Source of the DNA: Streptomyces sp. NBC_01463
GTDB lineage: Bacteria; Actinomycetota; Actinomycetes; Streptomycetales; Streptomycetaceae
Assembly: GCA_036227345.1 (NCBI GenBank)
Contig: CP109468.1
Location: 1,674,001 to 1,738,000, forward strand
Direction: 5' to 3'
DNA: 64,000 bases
The notes beneath the pieces are model-generated. The model made no database searches, was not told the origin of the DNA, and worked only from the letters and a program-made list of their open reading frames with translations. A program made the translations under genes and the position numbers. Below, piece after piece: positions 57,713-64,000 of this stretch (positions are counted from its first letter, which is position 1; every line of letters starts with the position of its first letter).

Positions 57713-58123
57713 TCAGAGGGCCTCTTGCGCCAGGTCGAACCGCTCCCTGGCCCCTTCGACCTCGTCGACGTGACTCGACGCCCAGTTCTTCACGGCGGCG
57801 AGCAGACAGCACAGGCTGTGGCCCAGCCCGGTGAGCTCGTAGTCGACGCGCACCGGGACCGACGGCGTGACCGTGCGCGTCACGATGCCGTCGCGCTCCA
57901 GTGAGCGCAGGGTCTGGGTGAGCATCTTCTGGCTCACGCCGGGGATCTTGCGGCCCAGATCGCTGTAGCGCATCGGTGACTGCTCACCGAGCGCGTTGAC
58001 CACCAGATTGACCCATTTGTCACTGACCCGCGCGAGCAGCTGACCGGTCGGACAGTCCTTCACGAAGGCGTCGTCCGCCGCGCCCTCCTTGGCGCTCTGT
58101 CGCGCCGTGGCCATGGCCGCCAT
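57713..58123 (-). CDS. HxlR-family regulator
   Basis: 136 residues from the ATG at 58123, preceded by GGAGGTGAGAGG; the longer frame to 58300 is unlikely. HxlR winged helix: CPTGQLLARVSDKWVNLVVN, then MRYSDLGRKIPGVSQKMLTQ and LRSLERDGIVTRTV. The single Cys in the first helix is the usual redox/electrophile site. Divergent from the MFS gene with two AGWGTWACTCT-type sites between. Confidence 0.9.
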   Translation of the reverse strand: MAAMATARQSAKEGAADDAFVKDCPTGQLLARVSDKWVNLVVNALGEQSPMRYSDLGRKIPGVSQKMLTQTLRSLERDGIVTRTVTPSVPVRVDYELTGLGHSLCCLLAAVKNWASSHVDEVEGARERFDLAQEAL

Positions 58124-58175
58124 GCCTCTCACCTCCGGGTGTCCCGCACGCTGCCGAGTCTGCACGTACTCGAAG

Positions 58176-58186
58176 AGAGTAACTCT
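58176..58186. promoter_or_regulatory. HxlR-type operator 1 (AGAGT-A-ACTCT)
   Basis: 11-bp odd palindrome, 53 bp upstream of the HxlR start. Matched by site 2 near the MFS gene. Confidence 0.6.
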
Positions 58187-58271
58187 TCCGCGGGTTCCGG
58201 CGGCGGAGCGCTCCCCCCGCCGCGACGAGTCCGGGCCACTCCGCACCGCACCCCCCACAGCTCCCCGTTCA

Positions 58272-58282
58272 AGTGTTACTCT
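58272..58282. promoter_or_regulatory. HxlR-type operator 2 (AGTGT-T-ACTCT)
   Basis: Same pattern with one arm mismatch, about 110 bp before the MFS start. Sites 1 and 2 are 96 bp apart. Confidence 0.55.
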
Positions 58283-58393
58283 CTTTTGGTTCGTAGCCAA
58301 CCAGTAGAGATCTACGGTGCACGAGGGTGGCGGTGGATCCTGACCCCGTCCGCACCGTCACTCGGAGCGCAACAGACCGAATAGGAAACAGAG

Positions 58394-59830
58394 TTGACTT
58401 CCTCCACGACTCCCTCCACTGCGGTGGCGGGTGCCGCCGGGCAGGTGGCGCGGCACCCCGGCATCATCCTCGCCATCATCGTGTCCTGTCAGATGATGGT
58501 GGTCGTCGACACCACCGCCATGACCGTCGCACTCCCGCAGATCCAGGCCGACCTGGGCTTCTCGGCCACCGGTCTCTCCTGGGTCCTCAACGCCTACGTG
58601 CTCGCCTACGGAGGCCTGCTGCTCTTCGGCGGCCGGCTCGGTGACATCTTCGGGCGCCGCAACACCTTCGTGGCGGGCATCCTCCTGTTCACCGTCTGCT
58701 CGCTGCTCGGCGGGTTCGCCGTGAACGACTGGCAGCTGCTCGCCGCCCGTGCGGTGCAGGGCGTCGGTGCGGCATTCGCGGCGCCAGGTGCGATGTCCCT
58801 GCTCATCACGAACTTCGAAGAGGGAAACGCGCGGAACAAGGCTCTTGCCGTCTATTCGACCCTGGCGGGCCTCGGTATGGCGCTGGGAATGATCCTCAGC
58901 GGCATCCTGACCGAATGGGCTTCCTGGCGCTGGGTCCTCTTCATCAATGTGCCGATCGGTATCGCAGCGGTCGTCCTCACACCGAAATTCATCACTTCGC
59001 CCGCCAAGCACCCCGGGCGTGTCGACGTGGTGGGGGCATTCACCGCGACCGTGGGTCTCACCGCACTCGTGTACGGACTGATCCGGGGCGAGTCCGAGGG
59101 TTGGTCCGACGCGGTGGCCATCGGGTCGCTCGTGGCCGCTTTCGTCCTCCTGGCCGGCTTCCTCGTCACACAGTTCCGCATCAAGAATCCCATCATGCCG
59201 ATGCGGCTGCTTGCCAGCCGTCTCCGTGGTGCCGGATATGCGGTCATGCTGTTGGTGCTCGCCTGCAATTTCAGCGTGTTCTATTTCGTTCCGCAATTCC
59301 TTCAGGAAGTTCTCGGATTCAGTGCGCTGAAGGCGGGACTCGGGTTCCTCCCGATGGGTCTGGCCATGTTCGCCATGTCCCGGGCCACCCCGAAGCTGCT
59401 CCCCAAGTTCGGCCCCCGCCGGCTCATCCTCGCCGGGCTCGTACTGATCCTCGCCGGGGTGCTCTGGCTCTCCTCGCTCGACGCCGGCACCTCGTACGCG
59501 GCCGGGCTGCTGCTGCCGTTGGTCCTGGTCGGCGTCGGTATCGGCACCTTCCTCATGCCGCTGACCGCGCTGATCCTCGGCGGAGTCGCACCGCGCGACT
59601 CCGGCGTGGCGGCCGGCATCCTGCAGACGATGCAGCAGATCGGCGGCGCCCTCGGGCTCGCCGTGCTCGTCACCGTGTACGGCGCCAGGGCCGATGACGC
59701 CACGACCGGTCCGGCGGCCACGACCGCGATGGCCGACGGAATCGGGAACGCGCTCCTCGTCGGCAGTGGATTCGTCGTGGTGGCTTTGATCCTGGTGGCC
59801 ACACTGATCAAGACGAAGCCGCGCGCATAG
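58394..59830 (+). CDS. DHA2-type MFS exporter
   Basis: 478 residues from the TTG at 58394, which follows AGGAAACAG; 14 membrane segments. VVDTTAMTVALPQIQADLG and LLLFGGRLGDIFGRRNTFV are the usual DHA2 motifs. Exports a toxic compound or metabolite; probably controlled by HxlR. It is followed by a very strong terminator. Unrelated in detail to the MFS gene at 53748, so they are not a recent duplication. Confidence 0.92.
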   Translation: MTSSTTPSTAVAGAAGQVARHPGIILAIIVSCQMMVVVDTTAMTVALPQIQADLGFSATGLSWVLNAYVLAYGGLLLFGGRLGDIFGRRNTFVAGILLFTVCSLLGGFAVNDWQLLAARAVQGVGAAFAAPGAMSLLITNFEEGNARNKALAVYSTLAGLGMALGMILSGILTEWASWRWVLFINVPIGIAAVVLTPKFITSPAKHPGRVDVVGAFTATVGLTALVYGLIRGESEGWSDAVAIGSLVAAFVLLAGFLVTQFRIKNPIMPMRLLASRLRGAGYAVMLLVLACNFSVFYFVPQFLQEVLGFSALKAGLGFLPMGLAMFAMSRATPKLLPKFGPRRLILAGLVLILAGVLWLSSLDAGTSYAAGLLLPLVLVGVGIGTFLMPLTALILGGVAPRDSGVAAGILQTMQQIGGALGLAVLVTVYGARADDATTGPAATTAMADGIGNALLVGSGFVVVALILVATLIKTKPRA

Positions 59831-59842
59831 CTTCACAGTAGG

Positions 59843-59887
59843 AACACAAAAAGGCCCGACAGCTGAGCTGTCGGGCCTTTTTGTGTT
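59843..59887. terminator. Perfect 22-bp hairpin terminator with T-tract
   Basis: Two 22-bp perfectly complementary arms with a 1-nt centre, starting 12 bp after the MFS stop. The arms end in A- and T-tracts, giving a rho-independent terminator that can work in both directions. Confidence 0.93.
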
Positions 59888-60396
59888 TCCAGGCGGAAAA
59901 GTAAATGGCCGAAACGTGCTGCAACTTTTTCGGCCCACATGAATCAAATGTTTCGCGCTTGCAACATAAATTTCTGCCACATAGACACTGCCTCGTTCCC
60001 GACGCGGGTCGCGTCGGCCGAATCATCAATCGTCCGAGGTGAGGAAGGTGAGACCATTAACGGGTGAAATCAGCGCTGTTTTGCGAACTCTTTAATGTCT
60101 CTCTCGTCACGTTGCCGGTATAGGCCAACCCGTCCGGAAGTCATTGACCCTGACCTGTTCAGTGACGGAACATTCGAAGGGTTGTGCGATCGAGGAAGGC
60201 TGGTCATGTCACCATATTCCCGTTTCCTGTTCTACCCCGAGTTCCCGCGACTGCTCCCCTCCGCCTACCCCTCGAAGTCCCCACGGAACGGAATCACTTC
60301 GAATGGCTGGATTCGAATGGATCTCGCCGGGCGACAGATCTCCGTCCGGGCCGGCCTCGCGCCGTCCCGCACAGCATGAAGGGGGCCCCGTACGCC
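59888..60396. other. AT-enriched upstream region of the polyprenyl synthase
   Basis: About 510 bp with no supported gene. The first 200 bp are AT-rich for this genome and hold an imperfect direct repeat (GAAACGTGCTGCAAC near 59912 and TTTCGCGCTTGCAAC near 59952). A further short direct repeat TTCGAATGG occurs at 60299 and 60312. Promoter of the isoprenoid genes is probably here. Confidence 0.5.
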
Positions 60397-61455
60397 ATGG
60401 CGGATCAGATGCGCCTGACGGGGCCAGCCCTGCCTGACGCGCTGGAGTCCCTGGAGAGATGCCGCGACCTCGTGCAGCCCGCACTGCACGACGCGGTCGG
60501 CCGGTTGCACCCGAGCGTGGGGCGGATGGCGTCGTTCGCGTTCGGCTGGTGCGACGTCGACGGTGTGCGCCGGGGCGGGGGCGGTGGCAAGGGGCTGCGG
60601 CCCGCCCTCGCGGTGCTCTGTGCCGAGGCCGTCGGAGGATCCGCCGCGGACGCGGTGGCCGGGGCGGTCGCGGTCGAACTCGTGCACGCCTTCTCGCTGG
60701 TGCACGACGACATCATCGACGGCGACGAGCGCAGACGGCACCAGGACACCTTGTGGAAGGCGTTCGGTGTGGGGCCCGCGGTCCTGGCGGGCGACGCACT
60801 GCTGGCACTCGCCCTCGGCACCATCGGGTCCACGGCCGAGGGCGCGACGGCCATGCTGTCCGCCGCGCTGGTCGAACTGGTCGAGGGGCAGGCGGCCGAC
60901 ATCTCCTTCGAGGGCCGCCCGTGGGCGGGCCCGCACGCGGTGACCGTGGACGAGTACACCACGATGGCCGCCGACAAGACCGGGTCCCTGCTCGCCTGCG
61001 CCGCCGGACTCGGCGCCCTGCTCGGCGGCGGCGGATCCGATGCCGCCGCCGCGATGTCCACGGCGGGCAGGCACCTGGGCCTGGCCTTCCAGGCGATCGA
61101 CGATCTGCTCGGCATCTGGGGCGACCCTTCGGTCACCGGGAAGCCGGTCTTCAGCGATCTGCGGCGGCGCAAGAAGTCGCTGCCGGTGGTCTTCGCGGCC
61201 ACCGTCGAGAACGGGACACACGCGGAACTCCTCGGGCGCCTCCTGGACACCGCGCCCGACGCACCGGAGCGGGACCTCGACCTGCGGCGTGCCGCCGACC
61301 TGATCGCCCGCGCCGGCGGCCGGACCTTCGGCGCGGAGCAGTCCGACGGGCATCTGCGACAGGCCCTGGAGGTCATCGGGGCCACGGCAGTGGACCTCAC
61401 CGCCGCGGCCGAACTGACGGGCCTGGCACGGTTCGTCGCCGACCGCTCGCACTGA
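60397..61455 (+). CDS. Polyprenyl diphosphate synthase (GGPP-type likely)
   Basis: 352 residues from the ATG at 60397 (GGGGG upstream; an ATG at 60376 adds seven residues). First Asp-rich motif D104-D105-x-x-D108 (VHDDIIDGDERRR), second motif D235-D236 with D243 (AIDDLLGIWGD). GLRPALAVLCAEA and KTGSL are in place. Condenses IPP with allylic diphosphates; chain length (FPP/GGPP or longer) cannot be read directly. Followed by an IclR gene 36 bp later, and next to dxs/ispG, so it probably feeds a terpenoid pathway. Confidence 0.9.
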   Translation: MADQMRLTGPALPDALESLERCRDLVQPALHDAVGRLHPSVGRMASFAFGWCDVDGVRRGGGGGKGLRPALAVLCAEAVGGSAADAVAGAVAVELVHAFSLVHDDIIDGDERRRHQDTLWKAFGVGPAVLAGDALLALALGTIGSTAEGATAMLSAALVELVEGQAADISFEGRPWAGPHAVTVDEYTTMAADKTGSLLACAAGLGALLGGGGSDAAAAMSTAGRHLGLAFQAIDDLLGIWGDPSVTGKPVFSDLRRRKKSLPVVFAATVENGTHAELLGRLLDTAPDAPERDLDLRRAADLIARAGGRTFGAEQSDGHLRQALEVIGATAVDLTAAAELTGLARFVADRSH

Positions 61456-61491
61456 GACGCCGTACACACAGCACATAACAGGGGGATTCAC

Positions 61492-62304
61492 ATGTTCGAC
61501 CGTGGTACTGCGACGACCATACGAAAAGCCGGGGCCGGACCCCGCTGCCCCGAAGCGGGGCGGAAAGCGGCACAGCAGGAGCCGGCGGCGGCGAGGAACG
61601 TGGTGGAGAAGTCCTACCTCGTCCTCGGCGCGCTCCCCGTGGACGGCGACTGGATCGGCGCGTCGGAGGTGGCGCGGAACACCGGGCTGCCGAAGTCGAC
61701 GGTGCACCGGCTCCTCGGCGTCCTGGCCGACCTACGGCTCGCGGACCGGCAGGCCGCCGGATACCGGCTCGGCCCGCGCATGCTGAACCTCGCCCGTCAG
61801 GCGTCCGGCGGCCGGGCCCTGGCACTCAGAGACCTCCTGCTGCCGCATCTCCTCGACCTCTTCCAGGCCACCGGGCTCGCCGTCCACCTCGGAGTGGAGC
61901 ACGAACACGGGGTGCTCTGCCTCGAACACCTGCACGGGCACCGGGGGTTGCCGCTCCCGATCAGGACCGGCTCGGTGCTCCCGCGCCACACGACGGCGAT
62001 GGGCAAGGTCCTGGCCGCCCACTCGGACGAGACCGGTGACGAGCTGCCCGCGCGGCTGCGCGCCGAACTGGCACGCATACGACGCGACGGGATCGCCGTC
62101 AATCTCGGCGGCCCCACCCGGAACGTGACCAGTCTCGCCATCCCGGTCTGGGACTCCGCGCGCACCGTGGCCGCGGTCATCGCCGTCGCCGGTCCCTCGC
62201 ACACCGTCGACGTGCAGGCGGCTTCGCGCCAGCTCCGCCGGGCCGCGCACGCCGCGGCCCGGGAGCTGGCGGCCGGTGGGGTCATCGGTCCCGTCTGCCG
62301 GTAA
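61492..62304 (+). CDS. IclR-family regulator
   Basis: 270 residues. Winged helix at about 45-105 (VVEKSYLVLGALPVDGDWIG then VARNTGLPKSTVHRLLGVLAD). C-terminal ligand domain with LRTGSVLPRHTTAMGKVLAA and GPTRNVTSLAIPVWD. Co-directional with the prenyl synthase and convergent with ispG. It may regulate the isoprenoid genes. Confidence 0.9.
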   Translation: MFDRGTATTIRKAGAGPRCPEAGRKAAQQEPAAARNVVEKSYLVLGALPVDGDWIGASEVARNTGLPKSTVHRLLGVLADLRLADRQAAGYRLGPRMLNLARQASGGRALALRDLLLPHLLDLFQATGLAVHLGVEHEHGVLCLEHLHGHRGLPLPIRTGSVLPRHTTAMGKVLAAHSDETGDELPARLRAELARIRRDGIAVNLGGPTRNVTSLAIPVWDSARTVAAVIAVAGPSHTVDVQAASRQLRRAAHAAARELAAGGVIGPVCR

Positions 62305-62321
62305 GGGCGGCGGGACAGCCC

Positions 62322-63479
62322 TCAGGCCCCGGCGAAGACCGTCGGTTCGCCGGGCTCCGCGCCGTCCTCCTCCAGCTGTTCGGCGAGTTTCATGGCCTCC
62401 TCGATCAGGGTCTCCACGATCTTCGACTCGGGGACGGTCCTGATGATCTCGCCCCTGACGAAGATCTGTCCCTTGCCGTTGCCCGACGCCACTCCCAGAT
62501 CGGCCTCCCGCGCCTCACCGGGGCCGTTGACCACACAGCCCATCACCGCGACCCGCAGGGGTACCTTCATGCCGTCCAGGCCGGCGGTGACCTGGTCGGC
62601 CAGCTTGTAGACGTCCACCTGGGCCCGGCCGCAGGACGGGCACGAGACGATCTCCAGAGCGCGCTGCCGCAGACCGAGGGACTGCAGGATCTGGGTCCCG
62701 ACCTTGACCTCCTCGGCGGGCGGCGCGCTCAGGGAGACCCGGATGGTGTCCCCGATGCCCTCGCTCAGCAGGGCCCCGAAGGCGACGGCGGACTTGATGG
62801 TGCCCTGGAACGCGGGACCGGCCTCGGTCACCCCCAGGTGCAGCGGATAGTCACAGACGGCGGCGAGCTGCCGGTAGGCGTTGACCATCACCACCGGGTC
62901 GTTGTGCTTCACCGAGATCTTGATGTCGCCGAAGCCGTGCTCCTCGAAGAGCGAGCACTCCCACAGCGCGGACTCCACCAGCGCCTCGGGGGTGGCCTTG
63001 CCGTACTTGGCGAGCAGCCGCCGGTCCAGCGAACCGGCGTTGACACCGATCCGGATCGGGACACCCGCACCCGACGCGGCCCGTGCGATCTCGCGCACCT
63101 TGTCGTCGAACTGCCGGATGTTGCCGGGGTTCACCCGCACCGCGGCGCAGCCGGCGTCGATCGCCGCGAAGACGTACTTCGGCTGGAAGTGGATGTCGGC
63201 GATCACCGGGATCTGCGACTTGCGCGCGATGGCGGGCAGGGCGTCCGCGTCGTCCTGGGACGGGCAGGCGACCCGGACGATCTGGCAGCCCGCCGCGGTC
63301 AGTTCGGCGATCTGCTGGAGGGTGGCGTTGATGTCGGAGGTCAGGGTGGTGGTCATCGACTGCACCGATACGGGTGCGTCGCCGCCCACCGGGACCTTCC
63401 CGACCATGATCTGCCGGGAGCGGCGGCGGGTGGCGAGGGGCTGGGGCGGCAGTGAGGGCAGGCCGAGGGCGACCGTCAT
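62322..63479 (-). CDS. ispG: 4-hydroxy-3-methylbut-2-enyl diphosphate synthase (IspG/GcpE)
   Basis: 385 residues. Converts MEcPP to HMBPP in the MEP pathway. The [4Fe-4S] ligands are C280, C283 (SCPSCGR), C315 and E322 ([10 protein letters not shown]). The N-terminal TIM-barrel part starts [22 protein letters not shown] overlaps the dxs stop by 4 bp, so it is the second gene of a dxs-ispG operon. A chromosome normally has another housekeeping copy; pairs like this are common in terpenoid clusters. Confidence 0.95.
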   Translation of the reverse strand: MTVALGLPSLPPQPLATRRRSRQIMVGKVPVGGDAPVSVQSMTTTLTSDINATLQQIAELTAAGCQIVRVACPSQDDADALPAIARKSQIPVIADIHFQPKYVFAAIDAGCAAVRVNPGNIRQFDDKVREIARAASGAGVPIRIGVNAGSLDRRLLAKYGKATPEALVESALWECSLFEEHGFGDIKISVKHNDPVVMVNAYRQLAAVCDYPLHLGVTEAGPAFQGTIKSAVAFGALLSEGIGDTIRVSLSAPPAEEVKVGTQILQSLGLRQRALEIVSCPSCGRAQVDVYKLADQVTAGLDGMKVPLRVAVMGCVVNGPGEAREADLGVASGNGKGQIFVRGEIIRTVPESKIVETLIEEAMKLAEQLEEDGAEPGEPTVFAGA

Positions 63480-64000
63480 GAGTGCGAACTCCGTTCCGTG
63501 AGGTGCGGTGCGTCGGCCGGAAGCCGTCGGCAGGCCTTCTCCACCGCGGCGGCGAGCTGTTCGGCCGTGAGTCCCGACTCCTCCAGGACCTCCTGGCGTG
63601 TTCCGTGGTTCAGGAAGCGGGCCGGCGTTCCGAAGTCCCGCAGCGGTACGTCCACGTCGGCGTCGCGCAGCGCCTGGGCGATGGCGGAACCGACTCCCCC
63701 GGCCCTGCTGCCGTCCTCGACCGTGGCCACCAGCCGGTGCTCGGCGGCGAGGGACACCAGGGAGCTGTCGACCGGTTTGACCCAGCGCGGGTCGGCCACG
63801 GTCACGGTGAGGCCCACCTCGGTGAGCAGCCCGGCCGCCGCGAGGCAGAGAGGCGCCATGGCACCGACCGCGACGAGCAGGACGTCGTGGAGGCGCGCTG
63901 CGGACTCACCGGAGTCGGTGGAGTCGGTGCGTGCGGCGGCCGGTTCGGCCAGGATGTCCGTCCCGCCGCGCCGCCCGACCGCCGGAATGTCCGCCGGTAC
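63476..64000 (-). CDS. dxs: 1-deoxy-D-xylulose-5-phosphate synthase, 3' part (cut by window end)
   Basis: The frame runs off the right edge. It encodes the C-terminal transketolase-like domain: [15 protein letters not shown] near the edge, then [48 protein letters not shown] and a tail ending TERSSHS. This domain fits DXS, and the ispG coupling supports it. The insertion TDSTDSGES in the loop before the conserved VGAMA is unusual. Start codon lies outside the window. Confidence 0.9.
   Translation of the reverse strand, partial: VPADIPAVGRRGGTDILAEPAAARTDSTDSGESAARLHDVLLVAVGAMAPLCLAAAGLLTEVGLTVTVADPRWVKPVDSSLVSLAAEHRLVATVEDGSRAGGVGSAIAQALRDADVDVPLRDFGTPARFLNHGTRQEVLEESGLTAEQLAAAVEKACRRLPADAPHLTERSSHS

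Noticed and set aside
58358..59980. 540-residue minus-strand frame opposite the MFS gene
   Set aside because: It lacks any family pattern and crosses the strong terminator; the MFS gene on the plus strand is clear.
60095..60379. 94-residue frame upstream of the polyprenyl synthase
   Set aside because: No ribosome site, no recognisable motif, and it overlaps the promoter region. A leader peptide cannot be excluded but is not supported.
1..64000. tRNA, rRNA, riboswitch or CRISPR array
   Set aside because: No cloverleaf with the conserved GGTTCGA loop, no rRNA-like stretch, no regularly spaced repeats and no known riboswitch core were found by eye; a covariance-model scan would be needed to exclude small RNAs.

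Overview
The window looks like accessory chromosome from a Streptomyces or close relative. The evidence is high GC with strong third-position bias, purine-rich Shine-Dalgarno sites, ATGA-coupled operons, GTG/TTG starts, lipoprotein and Tat-like exports, a conservon (cvn) operon, several TetR/GntR/MerR/HxlR-type regulators, and worn insertion sequences with many gene fragments. No rRNA, tRNA or CRISPR array was seen.

Region 1 (1-14141) is a deoxyhexose catabolic island whose gene content matches the oxidative, non-phosphorylated L-fucose (or L-rhamnose-like) route. It holds a CUT1-type ABC importer, an enolase-superfamily sugar-acid dehydratase, an RraA-like aldolase, a rhamnose/fucose mutarotase, a secreted beta-helix/ricin-lectin protein, an aldo/keto reductase (sugar dehydrogenase), an FAH-family diketo-acid hydrolase, two SDR dehydrogenases, an amidohydrolase-2 lactonase and a FadR-type GntR regulator. 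A 13-bp sequence (AGTTCTCCKATGT) recurs in front of three transcription units here. A CTTAGC-A-GCTAAG palindrome lies before the GntR gene, and a weaker copy lies before the neighbouring GH2 gene.

Region 2 (14158-27341) is a second sugar island: a large secreted GH2 beta-galactosidase-like enzyme, a CUT2-type ABC importer (permease, double ATPase, AraF/RbsB-like lipoprotein), an IlvD/Edd sugar-acid dehydratase, a DapA-family aldolase/dehydratase, a PfkB-type 2-keto-3-deoxy-sugar-acid kinase, a KDPG-type aldolase and a second FadR-type regulator. Together they suit D-galactonate or L-arabinonate breakdown.

Region 3 (27411-40500) is a scar zone. It has an IS5-family transposase broken by two frameshifts, a LysE exporter, a TPR-gene fragment next to an IS end, an NmrA/NTF2/TetR divergent module with two clear operators, a pentapeptide-repeat pseudogene, an intact IS110 transposase, a MerR plus DrrAB-type exporter set, a frameshifted Nudix gene and an IS30 remnant.

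Region 4 (40529-47396) is the most interesting part: a tryptophanase-like PLP enzyme overlapping an aromatic (indole) prenyltransferase, next to a complete conservon cvnABCD plus a P450 that lacks the normal K-helix ExxR motif. This suggests a prenylindole pathway tied to a G-protein-like signalling module.

Region 5 (47849-59887) carries a membrane protein, an XRE/NB-ARC/TPR regulator, a GT87-like membrane glycosyltransferase, a rearrangement junction (phosphatase fragment plus an orphan SDR tail), a cupin/MFS/TetR module, a Ser/Thr kinase, and an HxlR/MFS module with matched operator-like sites.

Region 6 (60397-64000) has a polyprenyl diphosphate synthase, an IclR regulator, and ispG with the 3' end of dxs. 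This pattern is typical of the edge of a terpenoid or meroterpenoid biosynthetic cluster that continues beyond the window.
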